Below are positions 52,733 to 62,240 of a stretch of 64,000 bases of DNA, one piece after another. Below the pieces are notes generated by a model, which had not been told where the DNA came from, ran no database searches, and saw only the letters and a list, made by a program, of their open reading frames with translations. A program made the position numbers and the translations under genes. The stretch is from Lodderomyces elongisporus. Its lineage: Eukaryota; Ascomycota; Pichiomycetes; Serinales; Debaryomycetaceae. Each line of letters starts with the position of its first letter. Position 1 is the first letter of the stretch. The stretch covers positions 1,993,501 to 2,057,500 of the forward strand of contig NC_083673.1 in assembly GCF_030384665.1 (NCBI RefSeq), given 5' to 3'.

Positions 52733-55030
52733 ATGATGTATACGAGGAAATGTATTCCTCGAAGTAGTGGGAGAATTGGTTTATTTGAGTTAAATTGCAA
52801 ATTTCATTGCCATGCTTTACTCTATAAAGATTTGTCAGATGTAACCACTAAAAGTACTTTGAATAAAGATACACCAACCACCAGTTCGGCTTCAAAATCA
52901 GACAATGCAAAAGACTCTTTTCTAAGAAGAAGCGACAGCTTTATGCAAAGAGCGCTGCTAATGCAAAAACAGAAGCAAAAAGAAAAAACGAAAGAAAAAG
53001 AAAAAGAAAAAGAAAAAGAGAAGCAAAGACCAACTCGATCACAATATAAATCGAACGCAGAAAATGAAAGTGCCCAAAATTCATCACGAACTCGCATTGC
53101 TCGTAGAAAATCTAGAACAGATCGTACAATAAAGGCATCACGTCGGCGATCGAATGCATCTAAAGAAAAGGAACTGCGAGGCCACCAGAGTAATGATGTA
53201 ACTAAAAATGTTTCCAATTCCGAAAATCGCAAAGGTGGTGAACTAACCCATTATATTACGAGCACCAAAAATTCAAATAAGCCAATCCTTCAGTGCATTG
53301 CTCCAAAAAAGGGTGAGGTTCCCCTTTTGGCACACAATTTGGATCGCGTGTTGTTTTCTCCTGGAGTTCATTTCTTACAGGATCCAAGAACAAGGATATA
53401 CAATTTTACACCATTTTTGAAGAATGTCATAAATTACCGTGACTTTAATTTTGATGCTGTATCTTCATATACTCCAGTATCAAAGCATAAAGTCATGCTT
53501 ATGAATGCGCAAAAATTCAAAAAGCAGTTTTATTCTAGTACTTCATCCATGACCTCCTTATTGAGTAAATTCTATATGTTCTTGAACAATTACTCACGTC
53601 ATCGTGTAAACAGATTTGGAAATATCCCATTTAGTGGGATGATTAATGATTTACCTTCGATAATTTTTGCTCAACCCCAAGGTGAATTTCAAGATGAGCA
53701 AGGGAACTCAAGAACAGTATACTCCTTACAAGAAGATAGTTCTTGTGATGCAGAGATTTTGCTAAGTGCCATGGGTGTTTGTATGGAAACTTTGCTTACT
53801 AACCCGGAGAAGGAATTTTTAAAGTACAAGAAAGAAAAAGGTCACAAAGCTTTGTCACTGAATGGAGAGCAACAATCACCTCAACCACTGCATTCCTTGA
53901 CTCCTCTGCCTCCTTCTCCCCCAGTGAACTCATATAATTATGCATCTGTAGGTAGCTTTTTGATGCGTTCCCAATTGGACTGTTATGACCCTCGACTTCC
54001 TGGGAACGGGACGTTTGATTTGAAAACAAGAGCTTCAGCGAATGTGAGGTACAATTCACGAGATCCGAATGCCGGTGAAGGAGATTACCAAATTTTTAAA
54101 CTCCGCGGTGATTTTGAGAGCTACGAAGCTGAATTTAGGGATTTAATAAGAACTGGCGCTATGCTTAAATACTTGTTTCAAGCCAGGATTGGTCAAATGG
54201 ATGGTATTTTCATAGCATACCACAATGTCAATTCCATATTCGGGTTCCAGTACTTGCCCTTGGAAGAATTGGACAAATTGTTTTATTGTGAAAAATTCAA
54301 TGAGAAACAACTTAAAGCTGACTTGGAGACAGTTGCGATCGAAGAACACCATGGACAAGAGAATTTACCATCCTTCATAGGTGAAACTCAATTCAAATTT
54401 TCAATGGAGATGTGGGAGAAGTTGATGACAAACCATATTTTAAAAGATTTTGCCGAGGCTGGACTCAAAGACACGCCGTTCCGAATGCTTGTTGAAACTG
54501 TTCAACCAAGAGGTACAAAGAACAAGTTCCTTCGTGTAATTGCTATACCTGTTACCGTTGACGAAATTAAAGAATTTCAACTGTTCCCCAAGAAGCACCC
54601 AACGGACTTCAAGCAAGACTTGACAGATGAACAAAGACAAACCAATCTACAAAAGCATTCAAAGGAGCTAAAAGTGTACAACGAGCAAACTACAAGAGAC
54701 CGCAAAATTTTGCAATACACTATAGATCTCCATCTGTCATTTGTCAATGGCGAGTCCTCTCCTTATTACATTTTACCGAAAGTCATCACTAAAGACTGGA
54801 AATTATCATACACAATCACAAAAGTAGACTTTGATGCTAAAACAAATTTGAAAAGAATGTTGAGCCAAGCAGTTGACAAGTTGCTATTAAAGTCGGGCCA
54901 AACATTAACTTCGTTGCAAAAAATACACAAATTTTATGAGAAATTGGGAACTTTAAGGAAAGAAAATTGGGCATTGAAGGAAGAGGTTCCGCAAGTGTAC
55001 AAACCGGTATTTAAAGACGACGATGCATAG
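52733..55030 (+). CDS. PET127: mitochondrial RNA-processing protein Pet127
   Basis: The 765-residue protein has a basic N-terminus (MMYTRKCIPRSSGRIGLF) followed by a long Lys/Glu/Ser/Arg-rich low-complexity stretch (about 70-170). The conserved core starts near residue 185 and includes HNLDRVLFSPGVHFLQDPRT. Another block, PRLPGNGTFDLKTRAS near 420-435, has its Asp-Leu-Lys fitting the PD-(D/E)XK nuclease motif of this family. Pet127 works in the mitochondrion on 5'-end trimming and stability of mitochondrial transcripts. Length is close to S. cerevisiae Pet127 (800). The gene is convergent with PEX6, with only 86 bases between stop codons. Confidence 0.8.
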   Translation: MMYTRKCIPRSSGRIGLFELNCKFHCHALLYKDLSDVTTKSTLNKDTPTTSSASKSDNAKDSFLRRSDSFMQRALLMQKQKQKEKTKEKEKEKEKEKQRPTRSQYKSNAENESAQNSSRTRIARRKSRTDRTIKASRRRSNASKEKELRGHQSNDVTKNVSNSENRKGGELTHYITSTKNSNKPILQCIAPKKGEVPLLAHNLDRVLFSPGVHFLQDPRTRIYNFTPFLKNVINYRDFNFDAVSSYTPVSKHKVMLMNAQKFKKQFYSSTSSMTSLLSKFYMFLNNYSRHRVNRFGNIPFSGMINDLPSIIFAQPQGEFQDEQGNSRTVYSLQEDSSCDAEILLSAMGVCMETLLTNPEKEFLKYKKEKGHKALSLNGEQQSPQPLHSLTPLPPSPPVNSYNYASVGSFLMRSQLDCYDPRLPGNGTFDLKTRASANVRYNSRDPNAGEGDYQIFKLRGDFESYEAEFRDLIRTGAMLKYLFQARIGQMDGIFIAYHNVNSIFGFQYLPLEELDKLFYCEKFNEKQLKADLETVAIEEHHGQENLPSFIGETQFKFSMEMWEKLMTNHILKDFAEAGLKDTPFRMLVETVQPRGTKNKFLRVIAIPVTVDEIKEFQLFPKKHPTDFKQDLTDEQRQTNLQKHSKELKVYNEQTTRDRKILQYTIDLHLSFVNGESSPYYILPKVITKDWKLSYTITKVDFDAKTNLKRMLSQAVDKLLLKSGQTLTSLQKIHKFYEKLGTLRKENWALKEEVPQVYKPVFKDDDA

Positions 55031-55116
55031 ATCGAAATGTTACACTCTATGTTGTACAAGTATAAGTATATAATAGCATTAAACACAAACATCTGAATTT
55101 AAATGAAAAACTGATT

Positions 55117-58100
55117 TTAACTTGTATGGTCATTGACGTGGCCATTAACAAATCTGTTAAGATTTCCGTTGTTGTTTTCTGAAATGTTTTTCGTATCATT
55201 TTCCAAATGTTCTCCATTGATATCTCCATTTGCGACTGGCAATTCAGCTTTAGTACTATTTTGTGAAATAAATCCATTCACATTAGGTGTTTCTCCTGAC
55301 AATATGCTTTCGAGAGTTTGTTGATCCAAAAATCTTTGAGGTGGTTGCTCTTCATGTAATGGTTGCAAATCTTGTTCTTTTTTTGCATTCTCTTTGCCTC
55401 CTTCGAAATTCTCTCTAACCTTAAGGTAGTGTTGCAACTCTTCTGCTGAAACAGAAGGTGTCAATTCATTCTGAGCCTTTATGAAATCTTCCATCTTCAC
55501 GGCTACTCTAATGTCCTCTTTCGTGGCAACATTATCGAACCACCATCGAGAGTTGACTTCGCCATTCCCTTTTGCCACTTCTTCCTCGTTATATGCCTTT
55601 ATCTTTGCATCTACTTCATTTGCAACTCTAGTCATTGCATTTAACATGGAATCTGAACAAAGCGCATAAAAATCTGCACCGGTGTATGTAAATGAACATT
55701 TCTCGGCAATCTTCTCTAAATCAACATCGTCATCAAGTTGAAACTTCCTCGTTAATGCTTCCATGATTTTAGTCTGCTTTTCGTTTGTGTCAGATATACC
55801 GAGATAAAGCATTTTGTCAAAACGACCAGGACGAAGTAATGCTTCATCGAGCAAATCTGGTCTGTTTGTAGCACCAACAACAAACACCCCGTCACCACCA
55901 GCACTGCTCATTCCATCAAGTTCGGCTAATAGTTGGGAAACAATTCTGTCCATAACACCTCCAGAGTCCCCTTGATTACCTCTCTTTGGCGCAACAGAGT
56001 CCAACTCATCAAAAAAAATCACGCACGGCTTTGCATCTCTAGCCCTTTGAAATACACGTCTAACATTAGCTTCTGACTCACCAATGTACATGTTTAACAA
56101 TTCTGGCCCTTTTACGGAAAAAAAATTCAATGAGAAATTTGTTGCAATTGCTTTTGCCAAAAGCGTCTTACCAGTACCAGGAGGTCCATAGAATAAAATA
56201 CCACTTCTCTTTTTCAATCCGTTATTGAATAGGTCAGGATGCTTTAATGGCATATCTATGGTATCTAAAATCTCATCTTTCACCAAGTCTAACCCTCCTA
56301 TATCCTCCCATTTGACATTCGGAATACGTGGAGCTCCAATAGAATCGCTGAACTGACTTCTTGCATCATTTATTGCGGCCTCAAAATCTTCGGGAATCCA
56401 TTTGATAGTTCCACCATACCCTATTTCCACCAAAGTTTTCACGTTAATTCCTAATTCTTTGGCAAGTTTATTCAATCTTTTAATAGCCAACTTCTTTGAC
56501 TTTTTGATGATCGAAATCAAATCGCGCGGAGTTAAACCTGCAGACTGCAAGGCTAATGTGCTGTAACTAACATCTTTGCGAAGCACAAAAGGGTAAGACG
56601 ATAGTTCAGTCAATGGTTGCTTCAGCTTTTCTTTATCAATCAAATGCCTGAAAATCTCCAATCTCTCAGTCTCCGTAGGTACAGTAAAGTCAATTGTGAA
56701 CTTGATTAATGATTTAAGATTCTCATCTAATTTATCATAATCATTACAGCTCATTACTATTACTGCATTTTTATGAGTATTTAAAAATTCGCTCAACATC
56801 TGAACTACCTTCAATGTCAATGAACTGTGAATGCTAGAATTTTGGTCATTCTCATCAATCTTTGGACACAAATTTTCAATATGCTTCAAATAAATGACAT
56901 AAAATGCTTGAGAATTTTTAGTTGAATCTGGGCCAATTAGATTTTCGATCTTCCCACTAATTTGTCCAATAGTTTTCAACTCTTGACCAGGATTCAAAAA
57001 ATCAAAACAGTCAAGTTCTACTAAATTCAATCCCAAATCTAAACAAGTACTCCTCACCAAAGTTGTTTTACCTATTCCTCGACTCATTGAATTCAACAAA
57101 ATCGATGTCTTGAGATTAAGTCTGGACGATATGCAAGTCAAGAGAATCTTTCTAAATTCTTTTGCATACTTGAAATCATCCGTAAGATTATAATTAAAGA
57201 TACTGGGCAATTCCAAATACCTGTTCCAGTTGATCTCCTCATTTCGGGGAAGAGTAATACTTTCAAGTCCCGATGAAACAAGTAATGTTTTTGCTGGGTC
57301 TATCAGGTATTGAAGCGTCTCAATTTGGTTTGGTCCTTTAATCTCAGTAACTTTAAACCAAGCCACTGCATTGGGATTACCCATAGGAATCACATCATTA
57401 CTGGAATTTTCATTACTTTCTTTGTCACCACCTCCTCCTTCTGTTGCTGTTGCTGATGTTGCTGATGTTGCTATTGTTGTACTATCAAATATTGCTTTGG
57501 CAAGAACTGTGTCCACGTAAACAGGAAAAACATCGCCTTCCCGGAAACATTTGCGTTGGCTACTAAGTAATGATTTGAGACTTGAAAAAAAGCTTTGTTG
57601 ATAAGTCTTGTCCATGGTGATTTCGGAACTGACCCTACTTATTGTTGCCGATTCGGCTATGGGCACCAAGTCTGAAAACGATTGTTCATTAATAGGTTCA
57701 AACTCAACTTTGTTATTTACCGATGTCAAGTTGAGTAATAACAATGGGGACACGTAAACACATCCTTTTTCAAATGAAGTCTGAGGTTCAAGTAAACCAA
57801 ATAAACGTATAATCACCGTGCTTTTAGACCCAGAGTTTTCCGTTTTTAGTTTCACCAAGTCACCATTAAATACTGGAAACTTGAGTTTTGTAAAGTCAGA
57901 ACTATTTATATAAGCAAATAGTTCACTATCGTCTTTTTGCCATTTTTGTGGTAGGTCCTCCATCTTGATCTTTTCTGGCAATGGTTTAATTGAAAATAAT
58001 GTTGTTGACTTTGGCGTCGTGGTTGCATTGTCGAACGCCATGCTTCTTGACAAATATGTGGATAAATCAACATCTTCGTCGACTTCTGCTTCTTCCATCG

Positions 58101-58845
58101 CGTCAAATTCTTCAATCTCGTCAATCTCGTCAATTTTGTCAATTTCATCCGACTCTTCTAAACTATCCAAAAAGTATGTGTTGGCTGTTGACGTAGTCTC
58201 CTTGTCCTGTCTTATCAAAATAATATTAGTATCAAAATCCAAACGGCCTTGAGATACAGGCTCACATAAACTCGCACGTCCATTGATTTGTCGGACATTA
58301 TCACCTTCATTCACTACATTTCCTGAAGTAGATAAGAACTGAGTAAGAAAAAGTTCCTTTATCGCATTTTGCGATTTGCCATGAAGTAGATGGTAGATAT
58401 TATCCGGTACGGAGATAAAAACTTGTGAAAGAATCGGAATGTTTATGGGGTCGACGCGCTTGATTATTGACTTGCTGAATGTCAATTCATCTTTATCAAA
58501 AGTGACCAAATTCGAGTCGTTAATGAAAGTTATAGTTTCAGATGTTCGTGCAGTAACACTTTGGAATTTCACTATTCGAAACGTCTTAAAATAGTCAGGC
58601 ACTCCGATGAATTTAACTAATAAGTAAGATTCGCTTGGATAATGAACCGGATAACTAAATTCCTTCTCTGGTATCTCGGGAAACAATCTTGTATAAGTAT
58701 TTCTAGACAATTCCACGACGTCAAATTGATTGATCTTGGAGTCGTTTATTATGTTCACATTCACCACTGTAGTAGGTGACGTTGTTGATGGAGACAAGGA
58801 CAGCGATGTATCCGTCTTACTTTGCTTCTCGACTATCAGCGGCAT
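55117..58845 (-). CDS. PEX6: peroxisomal AAA ATPase Pex6
   Basis: The 1242-residue protein is the Pex6 peroxin, which with Pex1 extracts the import receptor Pex5 from the peroxisome membrane. The N-domains fill about 1-560. The D1 ATPase has a P-loop (SRGIGKTTLV, near 596-605), but the Walker B position reads FYVIYLKHIENL without Asp-Glu, a degenerate D1 as known for Pex6. D2 is canonical: WEDIGGLDLVKDEILD, Walker A GPPGTGKTLLAKA (near 890), the Pex6 signature NMYIGESEANVR, Walker B CVIFFDELDS and NRPDLLDEALLRPGRFD. An Asp/Glu-rich patch (about 232-257) is extra, and the C-terminal tail after D2 is long. The start is the first ATG. Confidence 0.95.
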   Translation of the reverse strand: MPLIVEKQSKTDTSLSLSPSTTSPTTVVNVNIINDSKINQFDVVELSRNTYTRLFPEIPEKEFSYPVHYPSESYLLVKFIGVPDYFKTFRIVKFQSVTARTSETITFINDSNLVTFDKDELTFSKSIIKRVDPINIPILSQVFISVPDNIYHLLHGKSQNAIKELFLTQFLSTSGNVVNEGDNVRQINGRASLCEPVSQGRLDFDTNIILIRQDKETTSTANTYFLDSLEESDEIDKIDEIDEIEEFDAMEEAEVDEDVDLSTYLSRSMAFDNATTTPKSTTLFSIKPLPEKIKMEDLPQKWQKDDSELFAYINSSDFTKLKFPVFNGDLVKLKTENSGSKSTVIIRLFGLLEPQTSFEKGCVYVSPLLLLNLTSVNNKVEFEPINEQSFSDLVPIAESATISRVSSEITMDKTYQQSFFSSLKSLLSSQRKCFREGDVFPVYVDTVLAKAIFDSTTIATSATSATATEGGGGDKESNENSSNDVIPMGNPNAVAWFKVTEIKGPNQIETLQYLIDPAKTLLVSSGLESITLPRNEEINWNRYLELPSIFNYNLTDDFKYAKEFRKILLTCISSRLNLKTSILLNSMSRGIGKTTLVRSTCLDLGLNLVELDCFDFLNPGQELKTIGQISGKIENLIGPDSTKNSQAFYVIYLKHIENLCPKIDENDQNSSIHSSLTLKVVQMLSEFLNTHKNAVIVMSCNDYDKLDENLKSLIKFTIDFTVPTETERLEIFRHLIDKEKLKQPLTELSSYPFVLRKDVSYSTLALQSAGLTPRDLISIIKKSKKLAIKRLNKLAKELGINVKTLVEIGYGGTIKWIPEDFEAAINDARSQFSDSIGAPRIPNVKWEDIGGLDLVKDEILDTIDMPLKHPDLFNNGLKKRSGILFYGPPGTGKTLLAKAIATNFSLNFFSVKGPELLNMYIGESEANVRRVFQRARDAKPCVIFFDELDSVAPKRGNQGDSGGVMDRIVSQLLAELDGMSSAGGDGVFVVGATNRPDLLDEALLRPGRFDKMLYLGISDTNEKQTKIMEALTRKFQLDDDVDLEKIAEKCSFTYTGADFYALCSDSMLNAMTRVANEVDAKIKAYNEEEVAKGNGEVNSRWWFDNVATKEDIRVAVKMEDFIKAQNELTPSVSAEELQHYLKVRENFEGGKENAKKEQDLQPLHEEQPPQRFLDQQTLESILSGETPNVNGFISQNSTKAELPVANGDINGEHLENDTKNISENNNGNLNRFVNGHVNDHTS

Positions 58846-60853
58846 CTTTGTAACTACTATTTACTATTATTTCTGCCTCTGTTTTCTGTTTTAAGTTTTA
58901 TGTTTTTGTTTCTATTCAGTGTTTAATGTTTTTGTTCTGGTTTTTGTTCTGGTTTTTGTTTTTGTAGAATACGATTTCTTAGTCTATGATCCATACATGG
59001 GGTATTTGAAATATAAATAGCTATTTATGGTAAAATTCCTGGTTCCTGGTTTTCACATTCGACGCGGGAAATTGTGATTGTTCCGCTGGATGATATTCTC
59101 GCTATCGACAAAAGAAAAATTAATAGGTGGGGGCGGGGGGGGGGGGGGGGGGGGGGAAAGGAAATGGAAGCGGAAGAGAACGAGGAGGGGAAGAAGAAGT
59201 GTGGGGAAGAAGCTACCATTTGCGTTGTCAGTCAATATTGGATGAAAGCCTTAATTTTACTACTTTCAATACAAATCTCATACGTAGTACGAATGAAAGT
59301 AATAGCCAATAACATTTAATGAAAAAGCAAAGCTTTTCTACTATTATTTTGTTTTAACTGACTTGAGAAGTCTTGTTGTATTTATTCCAAAGTTTTCCAT
59401 GTTTCTAAAATAATTTAAACGAATATTTGGAGCCAATATCAAGATAAAGTTTGTTTGTAGTGCTTGTATATATATTTATAAATGGGTGTGTGTGCGCACG
59501 TGATAGAAAAATTTTAAATCAAAACATAAGCATGTATCAAACTTCGAAAAAAAAAAAAAATTTGGACGATTCAAAACTTGGACAAAGAAATAGAATATTC
59601 AAGTATAATTGGTAATGTATAGGTAAATTGTGTATCGTACTATTCACCCAAACGTCACAAGTTTTCATAATTTTGGAGCCATAAATGCTTCGATGCTTGT
59701 GCTTTAACTTAGTTCAAATAGTATTGTTTGTTCATCCACACCGTGCGCACATACAAACACGCACACTAACAAATACCTAAATACATAAATACACAAATAC
59801 TTTCACTCAATCTTTAGCATGGTGAATTTATTTTTCGCCTGCTAAATTCTCAAAAGAAGATGAGTCGAGAGAAAGGGAAGAGTGGGAAAAAAAAAACTAC
59901 AGACATGGAAAGAAAAATCTCAAATAAATACAATTACTCACCAAGTCATCACTCATTTCTTCCGTTTAAATTTTTTTTCTTTCTTTCTTCCTTCCTTCCT
60001 TCCTTCAAAACACATTCAAGTATCAACCATTAGCCATTGGCTTATGTACAGAATAAATTGTATGTACACGTCTACTTATAATTGTTGATCATATGCAATT
60101 TTCAAATGATGATAATCTATTATTTTTTTTAATACCAATTAGAGCTGCAATTTACCGGTCAATATGTTTCTATCGTCTTGATGGATTCGACCACTTGGCA
60201 ATGATGTGGTATTTTATAGTCATAGTTACACTGAGACTATTGCATTGATATTCTTTTTTTTTTGAAAAAAGGGTTTGGAGAATACTAACTAGAGTGACAT
60301 TTTAGATCAAATTTAATTGTTGTTATTATTGTTGTCGTTATTGCTTCCTTTTCCTTTTGCTTTTCTTTCTTTTCTATTTCCTTTTTACTTCAGCAGCAAT
60401 CGAATCGTTATTGGATCATCATTGCTGATCTTCGACAGTTTGACGATACATCTAGATCCTTGTCTTAATGTCGACTCGATCATGCATAGTACCTGAACAC
60501 AATTGTGCTAGTATATTTACTCTAATTATTCTAGGTTCATGTTGTTTCATTTCCCCCTCCCCTTCCCCCTTCTTCCCTAAATTGCTTATCTTGCAAGTTG
60601 TCATTCATAATGAAAACATTCAATTCGTATTATGTAATACTACTTGAGCAGGTGAAGACAGCTCTGAGTAATACTGGACTTAAACTTTAACCAGTATTAT
60701 ATCGAAATAAAGAAAATTACCCTAATCTAAGGCAAAAATGCCCTCTACATATAGCGGATAGCTCTTTAATGCCGTTTTTATTTTAAGAAAATTATTATAC
60801 AACTATCAACCCAGTCGATCCAAATTTCATTATTGAAAAGCAGACCAAAACAT
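58846..60853. other. 2-kb intergenic region PEX6/RPL31
   Basis: This lies upstream of PEX6 and downstream of RPL31. It has a poly-G tract (59129-59156), a CACGTG E-box at 59497-59502, TTCC repeats near 59985-60006 and A/T runs. I searched by eye for tRNA A/B boxes and common snRNA signatures and found none. Confidence 0.5.
59129..59156. repeat. poly-G tract
   Basis: Five G, one C and then 22 G occur on the plus strand, about 285-310 bases upstream of the PEX6 start, so the PEX6 coding strand carries poly-C. It is a possible G-quadruplex. Exact length in the assembly may be unreliable. Confidence 0.85.
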
Positions 60854-61716
60854 CTATTCGTCATCCTCAACAACAACAGTGTGCAAACCCTTGGTGGTTG
60901 GTACAATCACTGGCTCGACGTAAGCAAACAATTTTTCCTTAGCATTCTCTTCATCGTTTCTCTTTCTTGAGATTCTCAACCTTACTCTGTGTTCAACACC
61001 TTGGACACCTCTCTTCCACAAAGCAACGTTCAATTTTGGGTCTAATCTGACATCAGTGGTTCCCATGTGCAAAGTAGCAAACTTTCTGATCTCCTTGACA
61101 GCTTTTGGAGCTCTCTTTTTGAAGTGAACACCGTGCAACTAAAACAATAAAAAAGTAAAATGTTAGTAATGATTATTCAACTGTATCGGTATGCAAATGC
61201 TTTAATATTCTTTTTTTCAGGTTGGGAACATTTTCCTTTTGCAAAAAGCGCCATATTAATAAATGAGCCTGTACATCCTTATCTCTTCCTAAAACCATTT
61301 AAAAAGACATAACCTTATAAATGCATAGGTTTCAAACTACCAGGTTCTGTATAAGGTGCATTTTTCCCATCTTCAAGGATTTGTGTTCAGTGAAAAATGC
61401 TGCTCAAGTCTAATAATCCAAAATCTGTGCTGGAGATAACATAGAATCAAAAGTTGGCATTGTTCATGAAAACAATTTACAATACTTCGTTCATCCATGA
61501 ATAGAACGGTCCATCTAGTCTTACCCTCGCCTCATCCCATTGTTTTGGACGATTCGGAATCTCCACTTTGATCATTTTGCAAGATTGTATTCCCTCTCGA
61601 AAAAAAAAATTATTAAAAAATTCGGCACAAGCATTGCATTATTCTTGTAATGATGAACATACTCTTTTGTGCAAGTTAATGGTGTACTCCCTGGTGACGA
61701 CGTCTTGTAAAGCCAT
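60854..61716 (-). CDS. RPL31: 60S ribosomal protein eL31, spliced
   Basis: Exon 1 is 61663-61716 (18 codons, [18 protein letters not shown]) and exon 2 is 60854-61138, giving 112 residues. The joined protein matches yeast Rpl31 throughout: [34 protein letters not shown] and LRISRKRN. eL31 sits near the exit tunnel of the large subunit. The intron falls at the same place (after HKR) as in S. cerevisiae. The gene is divergent from RPL2 and shares a 524-base promoter with it. Confidence 0.95.
61139..61662 (-). other. spliceosomal intron of RPL31
   Basis: This 524-base phase-0 intron has donor GTATGT at 61662-61657, branch point TACTAAC at 61168-61162 and acceptor TAG ending at 61139. It contains a 32-codon ATG-initiated ORF on the sense strand (61477-61575). 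No box C/D snoRNA signature was seen on the sense strand. Confidence 0.9.
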
Positions 61717-61798
61717 TGTGAATATTGATTGATACTGGGTGGTGTTGCTTATCACAGTTGACCTCGTGAAACTTCTGAAATTTTTTTCCACTAATACT

Positions 61799-61862
61799 GG
61801 AGTGAGAGTGAGAGTGAGAGTCAGAGTGGTGAGAGCCAGAGTATCAGAGAGTCAGAGTGTGA
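61799..61862. repeat. GAGAGT/CAGAGT repeat
   Basis: About nine imperfect 6-base units lie 80-145 bases upstream of the RPL31 start, in its proximal promoter or leader. Confidence 0.8.
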
Positions 61863-62047
61863 GAAACAGAGTCTACGCCAAGTCGCGCGGTATACTATTA
61901 GGATGTGAGTGTGTAATGGCTTTGTGAGGGAAAGGGAAAAAAAGAAAAAAAAATAGTGAAATACTACTAATAAAACGCGCATTTGGTAGCTTTGTATACA
62001 AAATATAGAAGGGTATTGTATAGGGTATAAACCCTGCTAAAGCACAC

Positions 62048-62055
62048 TCACGTGA
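62048..62055. promoter_or_regulatory. Cbf1-type site
   Basis: The perfect palindrome TCACGTGA lies 186 bases before the RPL2 ATG and 332 bases before the RPL31 ATG, next to the paired Tbf1-like half sites. Confidence 0.55.
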
Positions 62056-62240
62056 TTACTTTATCGATGAGGGAAAAAAATTGTTAGTGTTTGTCTCGTT
62101 CGCATTCGCATTCCCATTCGCATTCTCACCTGGACTCCATTTCACGCTTGCAAGGACTTACCAGACAAAATATACTGAAAAAATTGAAAACGATAGTGAG
62201 CCAACTCAGATACAACTGATAAACACCAAAACACTAAGCA

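Larger units (their letters stand above)
61717..62240. promoter_or_regulatory. divergent ribosomal-protein promoter
   Basis: This shared RPL31/RPL2 promoter holds Tbf1-like half sites facing each other (TAGGGT at 62021-62026 and ACCCTG at 62031-62036) and a Cbf1 palindrome TCACGTGA at 62048-62055. In Candida albicans Tbf1 and Cbf1 are known regulators of ribosomal-protein genes. A GAGAGT/CAGAGT repeat lies at 61799-61862, close to RPL31. The motifs are seen directly; their use here is inferred. Confidence 0.6.

Noticed and set aside
58846..60853. tRNA or snRNA in the PEX6-RPL31 spacer
   Set aside because: No paired A and B boxes, cloverleaf or known snRNA 5' sequence could be found by eye.
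61894..61910. TTAGGATGTGAGTGTG as a telomere-like or Rap1 site near RPL31
   Set aside because: Only one partial unit is present and it does not fit the Rap1 consensus. I also considered and dismissed a telomerase RNA template.
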